Below are positions 1-5,679 of a stretch of 9,983 nt of DNA, one piece after another. Location: positions 1-9,983 of the forward strand of contig JAUMWZ010000045.1 of the NCBI GenBank assembly GCA_030529405.1, written 5' to 3'. The translations under genes were made by a program, and so were the position numbers. Under the pieces are notes generated by a model. The model had not been told where the DNA came from. It was given only the letters and a program-made list of their open reading frames with translations, and made no database searches. How positions within the stretch are numbered: the first letter of the stretch is position 1; every line of letters begins with the position of its first letter. The stretch comes from Bacteroides sp. GTDB lineage: Bacteria; Bacteroidota; Bacteroidia; Bacteroidales; Bacteroidaceae.

Positions 1-405
1 AAACGCAGTATATTAGACTTTAACGGCAGAGGCTATTATATGATAATCAAAGCCAAAGCTAATCATGAACCTTCAAACCACGTACTTGCCGACTTAGATG
101 CTATGGCTGATGAGGTTGTAAATAGTTTCAGCGGAAAAGCATTGTTGTTGTTCTCTTCTCAACAAGAGTATGAAAAGTTTGCAAAATCAGCAAACAGACC
201 ATGGCCACACTTCTTGAAAGCGGGGATAGATATAGACAACAGAATAGAAAAAGAAATACGCACTAACATGAACATCAAGAAAGATGCAGACCTGCCACTT
301 ATAATAATTGGCGATACGTTCAACCGTGTTGTGTTTGTTTCTCAAGGCTATACAATCGGAATTGCAGAACAAATTGTAAAGGTTTCAAAGAAACTTCAAG
401 AATAG
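1..405 (+). CDS. Transglutaminase-family secreted protein, C-terminal domain (5' partial)
   Basis: The reading frame is open from base 1 and ends at TAG 403-405, so this is the last 134 residues of a longer protein; the ATG at 40 is an internal Met, not a start. The residues seen include FNGRGYY near the window edge, a central LLLFSSQQEYEKF strand-helix, and LPLIIIGDTFNRVVFVSQGY followed by TIGIAEQI near the end. From memory this matches the thioredoxin-like domain at the C-terminus of large Bacteroidales transglutaminase-domain proteins, which end in a very similar 'DTFNRVVF.SQGYTIG' block. The catalytic transglutaminase core would lie upstream, outside the window, so its Cys-His-Asp triad cannot be checked. 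No CXXC thioredoxin motif is present, so a redox role for this domain is unlikely. Assignment rests on recall of the tail only; another protein with this tail domain is possible. Confidence 0.6.
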   Translation, partial: KRSILDFNGRGYYMIIKAKANHEPSNHVLADLDAMADEVVNSFSGKALLLFSSQQEYEKFAKSANRPWPHFLKAGIDIDNRIEKEIRTNMNIKKDADLPLIIIGDTFNRVVFVSQGYTIGIAEQIVKVSKKLQE

Positions 406-430
406 ATATAGTTAAACTGTAAACGAAATA

Positions 431-487
431 AGCTCCGTATGGCGTGTTTCTCTACATTGCGAAAAACACAACTATACGGGGCTTTTC
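431..487 (+). terminator. Rho-independent terminator of the transglutaminase-like gene
   Basis: AGCTCCGTAT (431-440) pairs with ATACGGGGCT (474-483) with one G-T pair. An inner stem GTGTTT/AAACAC (444-449 with 464-469) adds to it, and TTTT (483-486) follows. It lies 25 bp after the stop codon. Confidence 0.75.
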
Positions 488-514
488 TATGTCTTATAGT
501 TTCGTGTAACGCAA

Positions 515-624
515 ACAATATATAGCCTGTTTTCAAACAATATATCATTTGAGTACAAGCTGTATATAGTTTAGAAACAAGCTATATACAGTTTGCAAAT
601 CAATTCAGTATAGCCTCTGTTGAT
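515..624. repeat. 22-bp intergenic repeat array A (5 units)
   Basis: Five consecutive units begin at 515, 537, 559, 581 and 603, each exactly 22 bp. The cores are AATATATAG, AATATATCA, TGTATATAG, CTATATACAG and CAGTATAG, followed by a T-rich then CAA-ending half. The last unit is the most degenerate. The array lies between the terminator at 431-487 and the promoter at 761-791 and has no coding potential. It belongs to the same family as arrays B1, B2, C and D in this window. Confidence 0.8.
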
Positions 625-625
625 G

Positions 626-760
626 CTGTTGTCATCTACTTTCATTTTTGTTGTTTCCCTATTTTTCTTTTCATATTATTCTGTTTCTCAGTCCTATTGC
701 CATCTTGCTAGTTTTTGCTTTCGTCTAGTATAAAATATATATAATAAAAAGTTTATTTCT
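626..760. other. T-rich gene-free stretch
   Basis: This is the remainder of the 454-bp gap between the first and second genes. It is strongly T-rich on the plus strand, then A/T-only around 730-755. I see no ORF, hairpin or RNA gene in it. Confidence 0.5.
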
Positions 761-791
761 TTTGTGTATTTATAATATAACACTACTTTTG
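761..791 (+). promoter_or_regulatory. Bacteroidota-type promoter of the TRL-like lipoprotein gene
   Basis: TTTG at 761-764 is followed after 19 bp by TACTTTTG at 784-791, a full match to TTTG-N19-21-TAnnTTTG. The transcript would start near 797, giving a leader of about 60 nt before the ATG at 860. Confidence 0.75.
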
Positions 792-859
792 TGTCTTGAG
801 ATGTTTCTATAACAGCTCAAGACAGAATGTATATTACTAATTAAAACAATTTCATTATT

Positions 860-1186
860 ATGAAAAAGGCATTAAAGAATTTGGCTATTGTAGCTGTTGC
901 TGCTGTTACTCTATCAAGCTGTATGGCTGGAACATTTAATAAAGCTGGTCTTGGTGTTCTATACACAGACGTAAAAGAAGGCGAGCAAGTAACTGCAAAC
1001 GCAAGAGGCAGAAAAGTAGGTACAGGTGTTTCTACAAGCATTCTAGGTCTTATTACAACAGGAGACTCTTCTATTGAATCGGCAGCAAACTCAGCTGGCA
1101 TCAAGAGAATAAGCCACGTAGACTGCGAGAAAAAGAACATATTGGGTATATTCTCTACTTACACAATAGTAGTTTACGGCGAATAA
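860..1186 (+). CDS. TRL-like family lipoprotein
   Basis: The 108-residue protein has a lipoprotein signal peptide: MKK, a hydrophobic stretch at about residues 8-18, and the lipobox LSSC with acylated Cys21. The mature part is small. It carries the block GDSSIESAANSAGI, then KRISHVDCEKKNILGIFSTY and a final IVVYGE, which is how I remember the TRL-like family (small bacterial lipoproteins named after a tRNA-associated locus). No biochemical function is known for the family. A second cysteine in the mature part (in HVDCEKK) has no obvious partner apart from the lipidated one. The ATG at 860 is chosen because it begins the signal peptide and sits downstream of a good promoter; no Shine-Dalgarno is visible, as usual in this phylum. 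The gene is monocistronic, with its own promoter and terminator. The product is expected in the inner leaflet of the outer membrane or on the surface. Confidence 0.75.
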   Translation: MKKALKNLAIVAVAAVTLSSCMAGTFNKAGLGVLYTDVKEGEQVTANARGRKVGTGVSTSILGLITTGDSSIESAANSAGIKRISHVDCEKKNILGIFSTYTIVVYGE

Positions 1187-1214
1187 TAGTTTAGCTAATT
1201 ATTATCAATGTCAT

Positions 1215-1259
1215 AAATATCTGATATTTGTGCTGTGTCATAGATATCAGATATTTTTT
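1215..1259 (+). terminator. AT-rich terminator after the TRL-like gene
   Basis: AAATATCTGATAT (1215-1227) is a perfect 13-bp inverted match to ATATCAGATATTT (1244-1256), with a 16-nt loop and continued T's to 1259. Its T-run abuts the -7 element of the next gene's promoter, so termination and initiation signals are packed together. Confidence 0.7.
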
Positions 1260-1266
1260 ATCTTTG
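1234..1266 (+). promoter_or_regulatory. Promoter of the secreted protein gene, suggesting a leaderless mRNA
   Basis: TATCTTTG at 1259-1266 matches the -7 consensus TAnnTTTG. A weaker -33 candidate, TGTG, lies at 1234-1237, 21 bp upstream. The ATG at 1272 is only 5 bp past the -7 box, so the transcript would start at or next to the start codon. The -33 region lies inside the loop of the preceding terminator hairpin. Confidence 0.6.
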
Positions 1267-1271
1267 CCATT

Positions 1272-1802
1272 ATGAAGAAGATACTTATACTATTGATTTG
1301 CCTTGTTTCTATCTCTGTGTCGGCACAGAGCTTGAAAGGATTTTATGTTCAAGCCGCTCACGAAAGCGGTCAGATATTCTTTGTCTTCCCACAAAAGATG
1401 AAGGTCAGCGAAACGAACATTAAGGTGAAAGCATCTAAACTACTGTATGACTACACACACTTAACTTCTGAAAACGAAGTAAGTATGCTCTCTACCGTAA
1501 CCATAAACCAGTCGTCATCATTCGATGCTGTGTGCATCAATTATTCAGACGGAGTTACTGAGAAATATGACCTAGAGAAGATATACGTCAAACCTAAATC
1601 TTCGAAATGGCAATATAGAGTTAGGGCAACAATACCACTAGAAAAGATTAAGAAGATATACTCGTCAGACCAGCCATTCTCTTTAACCTATCTGTCTGCC
1701 GACGGCAAAATGCAGATAACATATAAAGACAGTCCATCACGATGGAACAAGATAAAACCTAAGTTTCAGAAGGTTTTGTTCCTAATCGATAGCAATAAAT
1801 AG
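1272..1802 (+). CDS. Secreted protein of unknown function
   Basis: The 176-residue product begins with a clear Sec signal peptide, MKKILILLICLVSISVSAQ, probably cleaved around residues 18-19 (SVSA|QS or next to it). The mature region is rich in beta-prone and charged segments (IFFVFPQKMKV, SSFDAVCINYSDGV, QPFSLTYLSADGK) with several Lys-Lys pairs. I see no lipobox, transmembrane helix, repeat or catalytic motif, and I do not recognise the family. The ATG at 1272 is preferred over an in-frame GTG at 1230: the GTG start would place non-signal residues ahead of the signal peptide and lies upstream of the -7 promoter box. The gene stands alone between two terminators. The tail KFQKVLFLIDSNK has no sorting signal such as a type IX C-terminal domain. 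Likely periplasmic; function unknown. Confidence 0.75.
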   Translation: MKKILILLICLVSISVSAQSLKGFYVQAAHESGQIFFVFPQKMKVSETNIKVKASKLLYDYTHLTSENEVSMLSTVTINQSSSFDAVCINYSDGVTEKYDLEKIYVKPKSSKWQYRVRATIPLEKIKKIYSSDQPFSLTYLSADGKMQITYKDSPSRWNKIKPKFQKVLFLIDSNK

Positions 1803-1826
1803 ACTATATAATAGTTTTTTAAGCAT

Positions 1827-1868
1827 AAAGGCAACTTAATATCAGTACGATTTTAAGTTGCCTTTTTT
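1827..1868 (+). terminator. Strong rho-independent terminator
   Basis: AAAGGCAACTTAA (1827-1839) pairs perfectly with TTAAGTTGCCTTT (1853-1865); the loop is 13 nt and the T-run extends to 1868. It lies 24 bp after the stop of the secreted-protein gene. Confidence 0.9.
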
Positions 1869-2005
1869 CGTTTATCGTTACTGCTTGTCAGATAAACTAT
1901 AAACTATCTCGAGATGTGACTTTACCGTTGTCTTTCCATTATGAGCCTGCACTTATGTAAGACTTTACATACTTCCTGTCTAAACAACTCTATAACTAAG
2001 AACTC
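1869..2005. other. Gene-free stretch before repeat array B1
   Basis: No ORF or RNA gene is seen. At about 1986-2005 there is a worn copy of a 22-bp unit (CTATAACTAAGAACTC), resembling the third unit of array B1 but about 2 bp short, so the array probably once extended further left. Confidence 0.4.
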
Positions 2006-2115
2006 ACTATACACAACTTATTTTCAAACTATATACAGCTGACTTTCAAACTATATATAACTAAGAATTAAATCATATATGGTATGCAAACTGACTGTAT
2101 ATGTTTTAGAAATAG
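2006..2115. repeat. 22-bp intergenic repeat array B1 (5 units), left flank of rhuM
   Basis: Units start at 2006, 2028, 2050, 2072 and 2094, each exactly 22 bp. The cores are CTATACACAA, CTATATACAG, CTATATATAA, CATATATGG and CTGTATATG. Units two and three lie inside a 53-bp block (2021-2073) that is identical to 3272-3324 on the other side of rhuM. The fourth unit carries the TATGG variant and the fifth TATATG. Confidence 0.85.
2021..2073 (+). repeat. 53-bp perfect direct repeat, left copy
   Basis: This block is identical base for base to 3272-3324. It starts TTTTCAAACTATATACAG and ends AAGAATTAAAT. Flanking bases differ on both sides (a/c on the left, c/t on the right). The two copies lie 1251 bp apart and enclose the complete rhuM promoter and coding region. 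Confidence 0.9.
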
Positions 2116-2170
2116 ACTGAGAGTGATGTGGTTTTATATATAAATAATGGTGCAGTTTATAGACTATCAA

Positions 2171-2203
2171 TTAGACCTAAACAAAGTAAAAATGCTAACT
2201 TTG
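2171..2203 (+). promoter_or_regulatory. Promoter of rhuM
   Basis: TAACTTTG at 2196-2203 is a full match to the -7 consensus. TTAG at 2171-2174 (one mismatch to TTTG) lies 21 bp upstream. The start point would be about 2209, some 20-25 nt before the ATG. It lies inside the segment bounded by the 53-bp repeats, so the cassette carries its own promoter. Confidence 0.6.
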
Positions 2204-2231
2204 TTGTGCATTGTAAAGACAAAATATAATC

Positions 2232-3242
2232 ATGAACGACAAGAACGAAATGCTAATATATCAGTCTACTGACGGACAAATAAAGGTAGATGTGCGCTTA
2301 GACAACGAGACAGTTTGGCTCTCTGCCGACCAAATGGCTACACTTTTTGGAAGAGATAAATCTACCATTTCAAGGCACATAAAGAATATCTTTGATGAAG
2401 GAGAACTTAACTTTTCTTCAGTTGTTGCAAATTTTGCAACAACTGCTTCAGATAACAAAGTATACCAAGTAGATTACTACAATCTTGATGTAATTATATC
2501 TGTTGGCTACCGTGTGAAGTCTATTCAGGGCACTCAATTTAGAATTTGGGCTACACAAAGGTTGAAAGAGTATATAATAAAAGGGTTTACACTCAATGAT
2601 GATAGATTAAAGACAGGTTCATCATATAATTACTTCAAAGAGCTTTTAGATAGAATTAGAGATATAAGATTATCAGAAAGGGTATTCTATCAGCAGATTA
2701 AAGATATTTATGCTACAAGCATTGACTACAATCCGTTAGACGAAATAACACAAAAGTTCTACAAAGAAGTTCAGAACAAACTACTCTGGGCAGTTAGTGG
2801 AAAAACAGCTGCAGAACTAATATACTATCGCTCTAATGCGGAGTTACCACTAATGGGGCTGACATCAACAGAAAAGGTAGGGAAAGTAACAAAAGCTGAC
2901 ATTAAAATAGGCAAGAACTACCTTAAAGAGGAAGAAATAAACATATTGAAACTGATAGTAGAACAATTCTTAGCTTATGCTGAAGCGCAGGCAATGGCAG
3001 AAAAGCCTATGTACATGAGAGATTGGGCTGAGAAACTTGGTCTTATTCTCACTATGAACGACAAAAATATTCTTGACCACGCAGGTAGCATATCTCACAA
3101 GTTAGCCATAGCTAAAGCTGATGATGAGTATGATAAGTATAAACAAAAAGAAAGACTTTTAGAACGTTTAGAGAGCATAAAAGAGCTTGAGAAAGACCTA
3201 AAACAATTGGGGAAATCAAAGAAAAACAAGAGTAAAGAATAA
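2232..3242 (+). CDS. rhuM: RhuM family protein
   Basis: The 336-residue protein is full length for the RhuM family. The N-terminus (IYQSTDGQIKVDVRLDNETV) is followed by a helix-turn-helix-like segment at about residues 29-55 (LSADQMATLFGRDKSTISRH), then the family hallmark region VYQVDYYNLDVIISVGYRVK at about residues 77-96 and GTQFRIWATQRLKEYIIKGF. The C-terminal half is helical and ends in a Lys-rich tail. The family was named from a gene in Salmonella pathogenicity island 3. Its molecular role is not established, but members are common in accessory and mobile regions. Nucleic-acid binding is plausible from the helix-turn-helix; I see no nuclease motif. ATG 2232 begins the conserved N-terminus and lies downstream of a fitting promoter. 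No partner gene is adjacent, so a two-gene toxin-antitoxin arrangement is not supported here. The gene is bracketed by 53-bp direct repeats, which suggests acquisition as a cassette. Confidence 0.9.
   Translation: MNDKNEMLIYQSTDGQIKVDVRLDNETVWLSADQMATLFGRDKSTISRHIKNIFDEGELNFSSVVANFATTASDNKVYQVDYYNLDVIISVGYRVKSIQGTQFRIWATQRLKEYIIKGFTLNDDRLKTGSSYNYFKELLDRIRDIRLSERVFYQQIKDIYATSIDYNPLDEITQKFYKEVQNKLLWAVSGKTAAELIYYRSNAELPLMGLTSTEKVGKVTKADIKIGKNYLKEEEINILKLIVEQFLAYAEAQAMAEKPMYMRDWAEKLGLILTMNDKNILDHAGSISHKLAIAKADDEYDKYKQKERLLERLESIKELEKDLKQLGKSKKNKSKE
2419..2445. repeat. Perfect 12-bp inverted repeat inside rhuM
   Basis: CAGTTGTTGCAA (2419-2430) and TTGCAACAACTG (2434-2445) are exact reverse complements separated by 3 bases, so the mRNA can form a tight hairpin about 190 nt into the gene. 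It encodes the stretch SVVANFATTA, so it could simply arise from the protein sequence. Confidence 0.85.
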
Positions 3243-3252
3243 CTATCATAAA

Positions 3253-3275
3253 GTGAGATACACTCACATGCTTTT
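3253..3275 (+). terminator. Possible weak terminator of rhuM
   Basis: GTGAG (3253-3257) and CTCAC (3263-3267) form a 5-bp stem with a 5-nt loop, followed shortly by CTTTT (3271-3275), 10 bp after the rhuM stop. The stem is short, so this is only a candidate. Confidence 0.3.
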
Positions 3276-3324
3276 CAAACTATATACAGCTGACTTTCAA
3301 ACTATATATAACTAAGAATTAAAT
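3272..3324 (+). repeat. 53-bp perfect direct repeat, right copy
   Basis: This is the second copy of the block at 2021-2073 and is identical throughout. It begins 29 bp after the rhuM stop codon and forms the first half of repeat array B2. Confidence 0.9.
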
Positions 3325-3366
3325 TATATACAGTGTGTTCGCAAACTGTGTATGGTTTAGATTTGC
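3279..3366. repeat. 22-bp intergenic repeat array B2 (4 units), right flank of rhuM
   Basis: Units start at 3279, 3301, 3323 and 3345, each 22 bp. The cores are CTATATACAG, CTATATATAA, TTATATACAG and CTGTGTATGG. The first two units are identical to units two and three of array B1; the last has the terminal TATGG variant. The array lies in the gap between rhuM and the convergent 79-aa gene. Confidence 0.85.
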
Positions 3367-3426
3367 GTTGATAGCTAAATGTTAGTAGGGGAGTTAGTGT
3401 TGTGAGGCTAGGTAGCCTATAACTTG

Positions 3427-3666
3427 CTAATAATAAATAACTAACCAAAGAGCGAAAAAGAAGAAGACAAACGTCAAACAGCCAGTGCCTGTGTGTTGGT
3501 TGTTGGCTTTTGCTTGCTGGTTATAGTCTCTTGCAGGCGGGGTGTTGCTATACGCATTGTTGTCGGTGTACGGCTGTTCCTCAAACAAATCGTCAAGTTC
3601 GCCTGTGTTTTGATTGTGGTCGTAGTCGCTCCACATATCTTCTGTTGGGTCTTCTCCGTAGTTCAT
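3427..3666 (-). CDS. Small acidic protein with C-terminal membrane anchor
   Basis: The 79-residue product has no N-terminal signal. Residues 1-40 are rich in Asp and Glu (EDPTEDMWSDYD, GELDDLFEEQPY). Residues 41-60 form an Asn/Gln/Pro-rich, probably disordered linker. Residues 62-79 (GCLTFVFFFFALWLVIYY) are one hydrophobic helix ending exactly at the C-terminus. This is a tail-anchored layout, with the acidic part presumably cytoplasmic. I do not recognise a named family. Reality is supported by this composition (unlikely in a shadow ORF), a matching -7 promoter box 27 bp upstream on the same strand, and the absence of any competing gene. It reads in the same direction as tmRNA, separated by the tmRNA terminator. 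The two plus-strand ORFs overlapping it look random. The function is unknown. Confidence 0.65.
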   Translation of the reverse strand: MNYGEDPTEDMWSDYDHNQNTGELDDLFEEQPYTDNNAYSNTPPARDYNQQAKANNQHTGTGCLTFVFFFFALWLVIYY

Positions 3667-3692
3667 TTTCCGATAAAGTTATATTCAGAGGG

Positions 3693-3700
3693 CAAATCTA
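3693..3700 (-). promoter_or_regulatory. -7 promoter element of the 79-aa gene
   Basis: On the minus strand this reads TAGATTTG, a full match to TAnnTTTG. It would start transcription about 20 nt ahead of the ATG. No good -33 TTTG is seen about 20 bp upstream (only a weak TTCT), so confidence is moderate. Confidence 0.5.
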
Positions 3701-3769
3701 AACATAATAGTCTTAAATAGAGAACTAAGTGCTTAGAAATTAGTGTGACTTGTTGTCTTTGTGATATAT

Positions 3770-3809
3770 AAAAAGAAACTGTCCTAATTACGAATTATAG
3801 GACAGTTTC
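3770..3809 (-). terminator. Terminator of tmRNA
   Basis: GAAACTGTCCTA (3775-3786) pairs perfectly with TAGGACAGTTTC (3798-3809). Read on the minus strand the 12-bp stem is followed by TTTTTA, about 40 nt past the mature 3' end of tmRNA. Confidence 0.85.
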
Positions 3810-3850
3810 GTGTGTTTGTTTTGCAAGTTGTTTATTACCATTGCTAAAAG

Positions 3851-4246
3851 TGGAGCTGGAGGGAGTCGAACCCTCGTCCGAACGAGGAAGCAATATGCTT
3901 TCTACACGCTTATCTTTGCCTAAGTTTTCGAGTAAAAGCAGAACCAAAGCCATCAACTTTTACCTTATCCTCTAAATTTTCATCACACTCTCGAGGCAGA
4001 GCGCAACTATCTCCGATATTACCGCACCGCTTAGTCTGATTGCTTCGGAGCAACAGCGTCAGAGCGATGTCTTGTTCTGGCACCTTGTGCCTGAATTAAG
4101 CTAATCTACTGTACTTCGATTAAGCAGCAAGAGCGTAATTATTTTCGCCAGATAAATCTTTTGAACATTGAGATTATAGTGGTAACAATTCAACCCACTG
4201 CGTGCTTACATACCGATTCTACCCGCCGTCAAAACCAATCAACCCC
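3851..4246 (-). ncRNA. ssrA: tmRNA (transfer-messenger RNA)
   Basis: tmRNA rescues ribosomes stalled on broken mRNAs, working with SmpB and adding a degradation tag. On the minus strand the RNA starts GGGGTTGATTGG (from 4246) and ends CAGCTCCA (3851). GGGGTTG and CAGCTCC form the 7-bp acceptor stem with two G-U pairs, and GAGGG-TTCGACT-CCCTC is the T-arm next to the 3' end. The tag reading frame lies at 4149-4120 and reads GENNYALAA followed by TAA, with GGC (Gly) as the resume codon. The length is 396 nt, one-piece and normal for the type. The genomic sequence continues C-TTTT after the discriminator A, so the terminal CCA is not encoded and must be added after processing. The promoter lies just upstream at 4263-4295 and the terminator at 3770-3809. 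The tag is of the kind found in Bacteroidales. Confidence 0.97.
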
Positions 4247-4262
4247 AAGTATGTTCGGACTG

Positions 4263-4295
4263 CAAATATACGCACTAAAGCGTTTATCTACCAAA
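4263..4295 (-). promoter_or_regulatory. ssrA: Promoter of tmRNA
   Basis: On the minus strand TTTG (4295-4292), a 21-bp spacer, then TATATTTG (4270-4263) match the Bacteroidota consensus. Transcription would begin about 10 nt before the mature 5' G at 4246, consistent with removal of a short leader by RNase P. Confidence 0.75.
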
Positions 4296-4439
4296 TGTTG
4301 CTGTCTTTTTTATTGTTTGAGCGTTCTAGACGTGTGGTCATAAAGCTTTGATATTATGAGTCTTTGTGATGTGAAAAGGTGTGGTTTGAGAAGATGTTGT
4401 GCGTGTTTTACTAACAACTGATGTATGGTTTCACGGGGT

Positions 4440-4572
4440 GTTGTATATAGCTGTCTTTCAGCTTATATATCGTGGGGTTGGTAAACTATATATATCTGAC
4501 TTGCAAACAGTATATAGCTGATTTCTGAATTATATATAGTCAATAAGTCAGCCATATATGGTTTGCAAGTCT
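4440..4572. repeat. 22-bp intergenic repeat array C (6 units)
   Basis: Units start at 4440, 4462, 4485, 4507, 4529 and 4551; all are 22 bp except the second (23 bp). The cores are TTGTATATAG, TTATATATCG, CTATATATAT, CAGTATATAG, TTATATATAG and CATATATGG. The last unit carries the TATGG variant followed by TTTGCAAGT. The array lies between the end of the sigma operon and the tmRNA promoter. It is the longest and most regular array in the window. Confidence 0.9.
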
Positions 4573-4622
4573 GATACATGTATCCTAGTTCTACCTAATG
4601 CTAGTATAGTTGCTTTGTGATA

Positions 4623-5129
4623 TTATTCTGTTAATTCTCCTAAATGTAGTTCTCCTCTTACTGCAACTATTGTTAGCTCTTCACCCTCTTTGCCCTCATC
4701 TTCGTGAGTTATTATGTAGGTTGTGTATTCTTTCTTTTTCTCGTTTTCTGTGTATCTTATTATGTATACTACTTCATCATCGTCAATAGTATTTAATAAT
4801 ACCTCTGCTTTTTTGTCTTTACCGCTAATTATGTCTTTGAATATATCAAGTATCTTTTTTATAGATTCTCGATTTTCAGTTTCTATAACGTGCATACCTT
4901 TGAACTTCTTTAGTCCTAGCTTTTCCTCTCCTACTTCAATATTAACCAAAGCTTTATCTATTCCGAGTTTAGCCATGAATTCAGAAATGTGTGTGTATTC
5001 CACTCCTGGCATTTTAGCTATCTTTTTATAGTCAATGTTTTGTGCTTTAACGACAAATGTTGTTGCACACGCCAACACTACAATCATTGTAAGTCTGGCA
5101 AGGGTTTGTTTTAAGTTTGTTGTTTTCAT
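4623..5129 (-). CDS. DUF4252-like exported protein
   Basis: This is the last gene of the sigma operon, 168 residues. It has an N-terminal signal peptide (hydrophobic core at about residues 13-27, likely cleaved near VVKA|Q at residues 29-30); the Cys21 context is a poor lipobox. The mature start, IDYKKIAKMPGVEYTHISEFM, and the alternating IKKILDIFKDI and DDEVVYIIRYTENEKKKEYT segments, followed by a closing ELTIVAVRGELHLGEL, resemble DUF4252 proteins, whose C-terminus typically ends in a strand such as 'IQITGNFTLDDI'. Such proteins frequently sit behind ECF sigma and anti-sigma genes in Bacteroidota, as here. The function is unknown; an envelope role under control of the sigma factor is an inference. 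ATG 5129 lies 11 bp after the preceding stop. No terminator is visible after the stop; array C begins about 50 bp further on. Confidence 0.7.
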   Translation of the reverse strand: MKTTNLKQTLARLTMIVVLACATTFVVKAQNIDYKKIAKMPGVEYTHISEFMAKLGIDKALVNIEVGEEKLGLKKFKGMHVIETENRESIKKILDIFKDIISGKDKKAEVLLNTIDDDEVVYIIRYTENEKKKEYTTYIITHEDEGKEGEELTIVAVRGELHLGELTE

Positions 5130-5140
5130 AATCGTGTTGT

Positions 5141-5665
5141 TTATATTTTGTTGTTAGACATAATTTTGTTCAGTTTACTCATCTTGTTGTTTATGTTTTT
5201 AATTTTTGTTTCTACTTTGTTTGTTTGCTTTTCGTATAGTGCCAACGCCTTGTTGTATTTAGCGAAAGCCTTGTTTAATGTTTGTTTTGCCTTAGGTGTT
5301 AGCTCTGTGTGGTGTGCAAACTCTGCATAGTTCGGCTCAGAGCTATATCTGCTAAGTGCAAACCAACCTATACCGACCGCCAAAACGGCTACTGCCACCG
5401 CGCGAACGATGAAAGGAATGATTTTTCTTTTAGGTTTAATCTCTACCGCATTGTTTGTTTCTTGCTCAATGTCTGTTGTTTGTTCTGCTTTGTTTAGTTC
5501 TGCCATTTCAAACATTGTGCATATTGTCATGGCGTCAGTATAGTATATAGAGTCTTCTGGCTCATCACACAGCAGAATGTAGAGCTTCATATTTTCTTCT
5601 TCGGTTGTTTGTCCGCTGTAATACTTGTCAAGCAGTTTGTCTATGTATTCGTTATTTATCTTCAT
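5141..5665 (-). CDS. Membrane-anchored putative anti-sigma factor
   Basis: This 174-residue protein follows the sigma gene by 14 bp. The N-terminal 45 residues (YIDKLLDKYYSGQTTEEENM) resemble the short helical sigma-binding segment of Bacteroidota anti-sigma factors; no zinc-binding HxxxCxxC is present. A charged linker (about 60-82, PKRK) leads to one transmembrane helix at about residues 84-104 (IPFIVRAVAVAVLAVGIGWF). The C-terminal 50-60 residues are Lys/Asn-rich and heptad-like (LNKAFAKYNKALALYEKQTN), so probably a periplasmic coiled coil. By analogy it would hold the sigma factor at the inner membrane until an envelope signal arrives. This role is inferred from gene order, topology and the N-terminal pattern; no direct sequence motif proves it. 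ATG 5665 starts the amphipathic N-terminus and fits the operon spacing. Confidence 0.65.
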   Translation of the reverse strand: MKINNEYIDKLLDKYYSGQTTEEENMKLYILLCDEPEDSIYYTDAMTICTMFEMAELNKAEQTTDIEQETNNAVEIKPKRKIIPFIVRAVAVAVLAVGIGWFALSRYSSEPNYAEFAHHTELTPKAKQTLNKAFAKYNKALALYEKQTNKVETKIKNINNKMSKLNKIMSNNKI

Positions 5666-5679
5666 AGTTGGTATGTGTT

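Noticed and set aside
1230..1271. Upstream GTG start for the secreted protein, giving 14 more residues.
   Set aside because: It would put MLCHRYQIFFIFAI in front of a complete signal peptide, and the codon lies upstream of the promoter -7 box and inside the terminator hairpin.
2232..3242. rhuM as half of a toxin-antitoxin or defence operon.
   Set aside because: No second gene is adjacent on the same strand. The gene has its own promoter, and the next feature on the right is a repeat array followed by a convergent gene.
3405..3418. Inverted repeat AGGCTA/TAGCCT just past the 79-aa gene as its terminator.
   Set aside because: The arms are 6 bp with a 2-base loop and no T-run follows on the minus strand.
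3493..3720. Two overlapping plus-strand frames of 63-75 aa.
   Set aside because: They are antisense to the 79-aa acidic membrane-anchored protein, which has the better composition and a promoter element. The plus-strand translations are Cys/Val-rich shadows.
4161..4343. A 60-aa plus-strand frame.
   Set aside because: It overlaps the 5' part of tmRNA and its promoter and has no start signals or coding character.
515..4572. CRISPR array as an explanation of the regular repeats.
   Set aside because: Units are contiguous with no unique spacers, are only 22 bp and highly degenerate, and no cas gene is present in the window.
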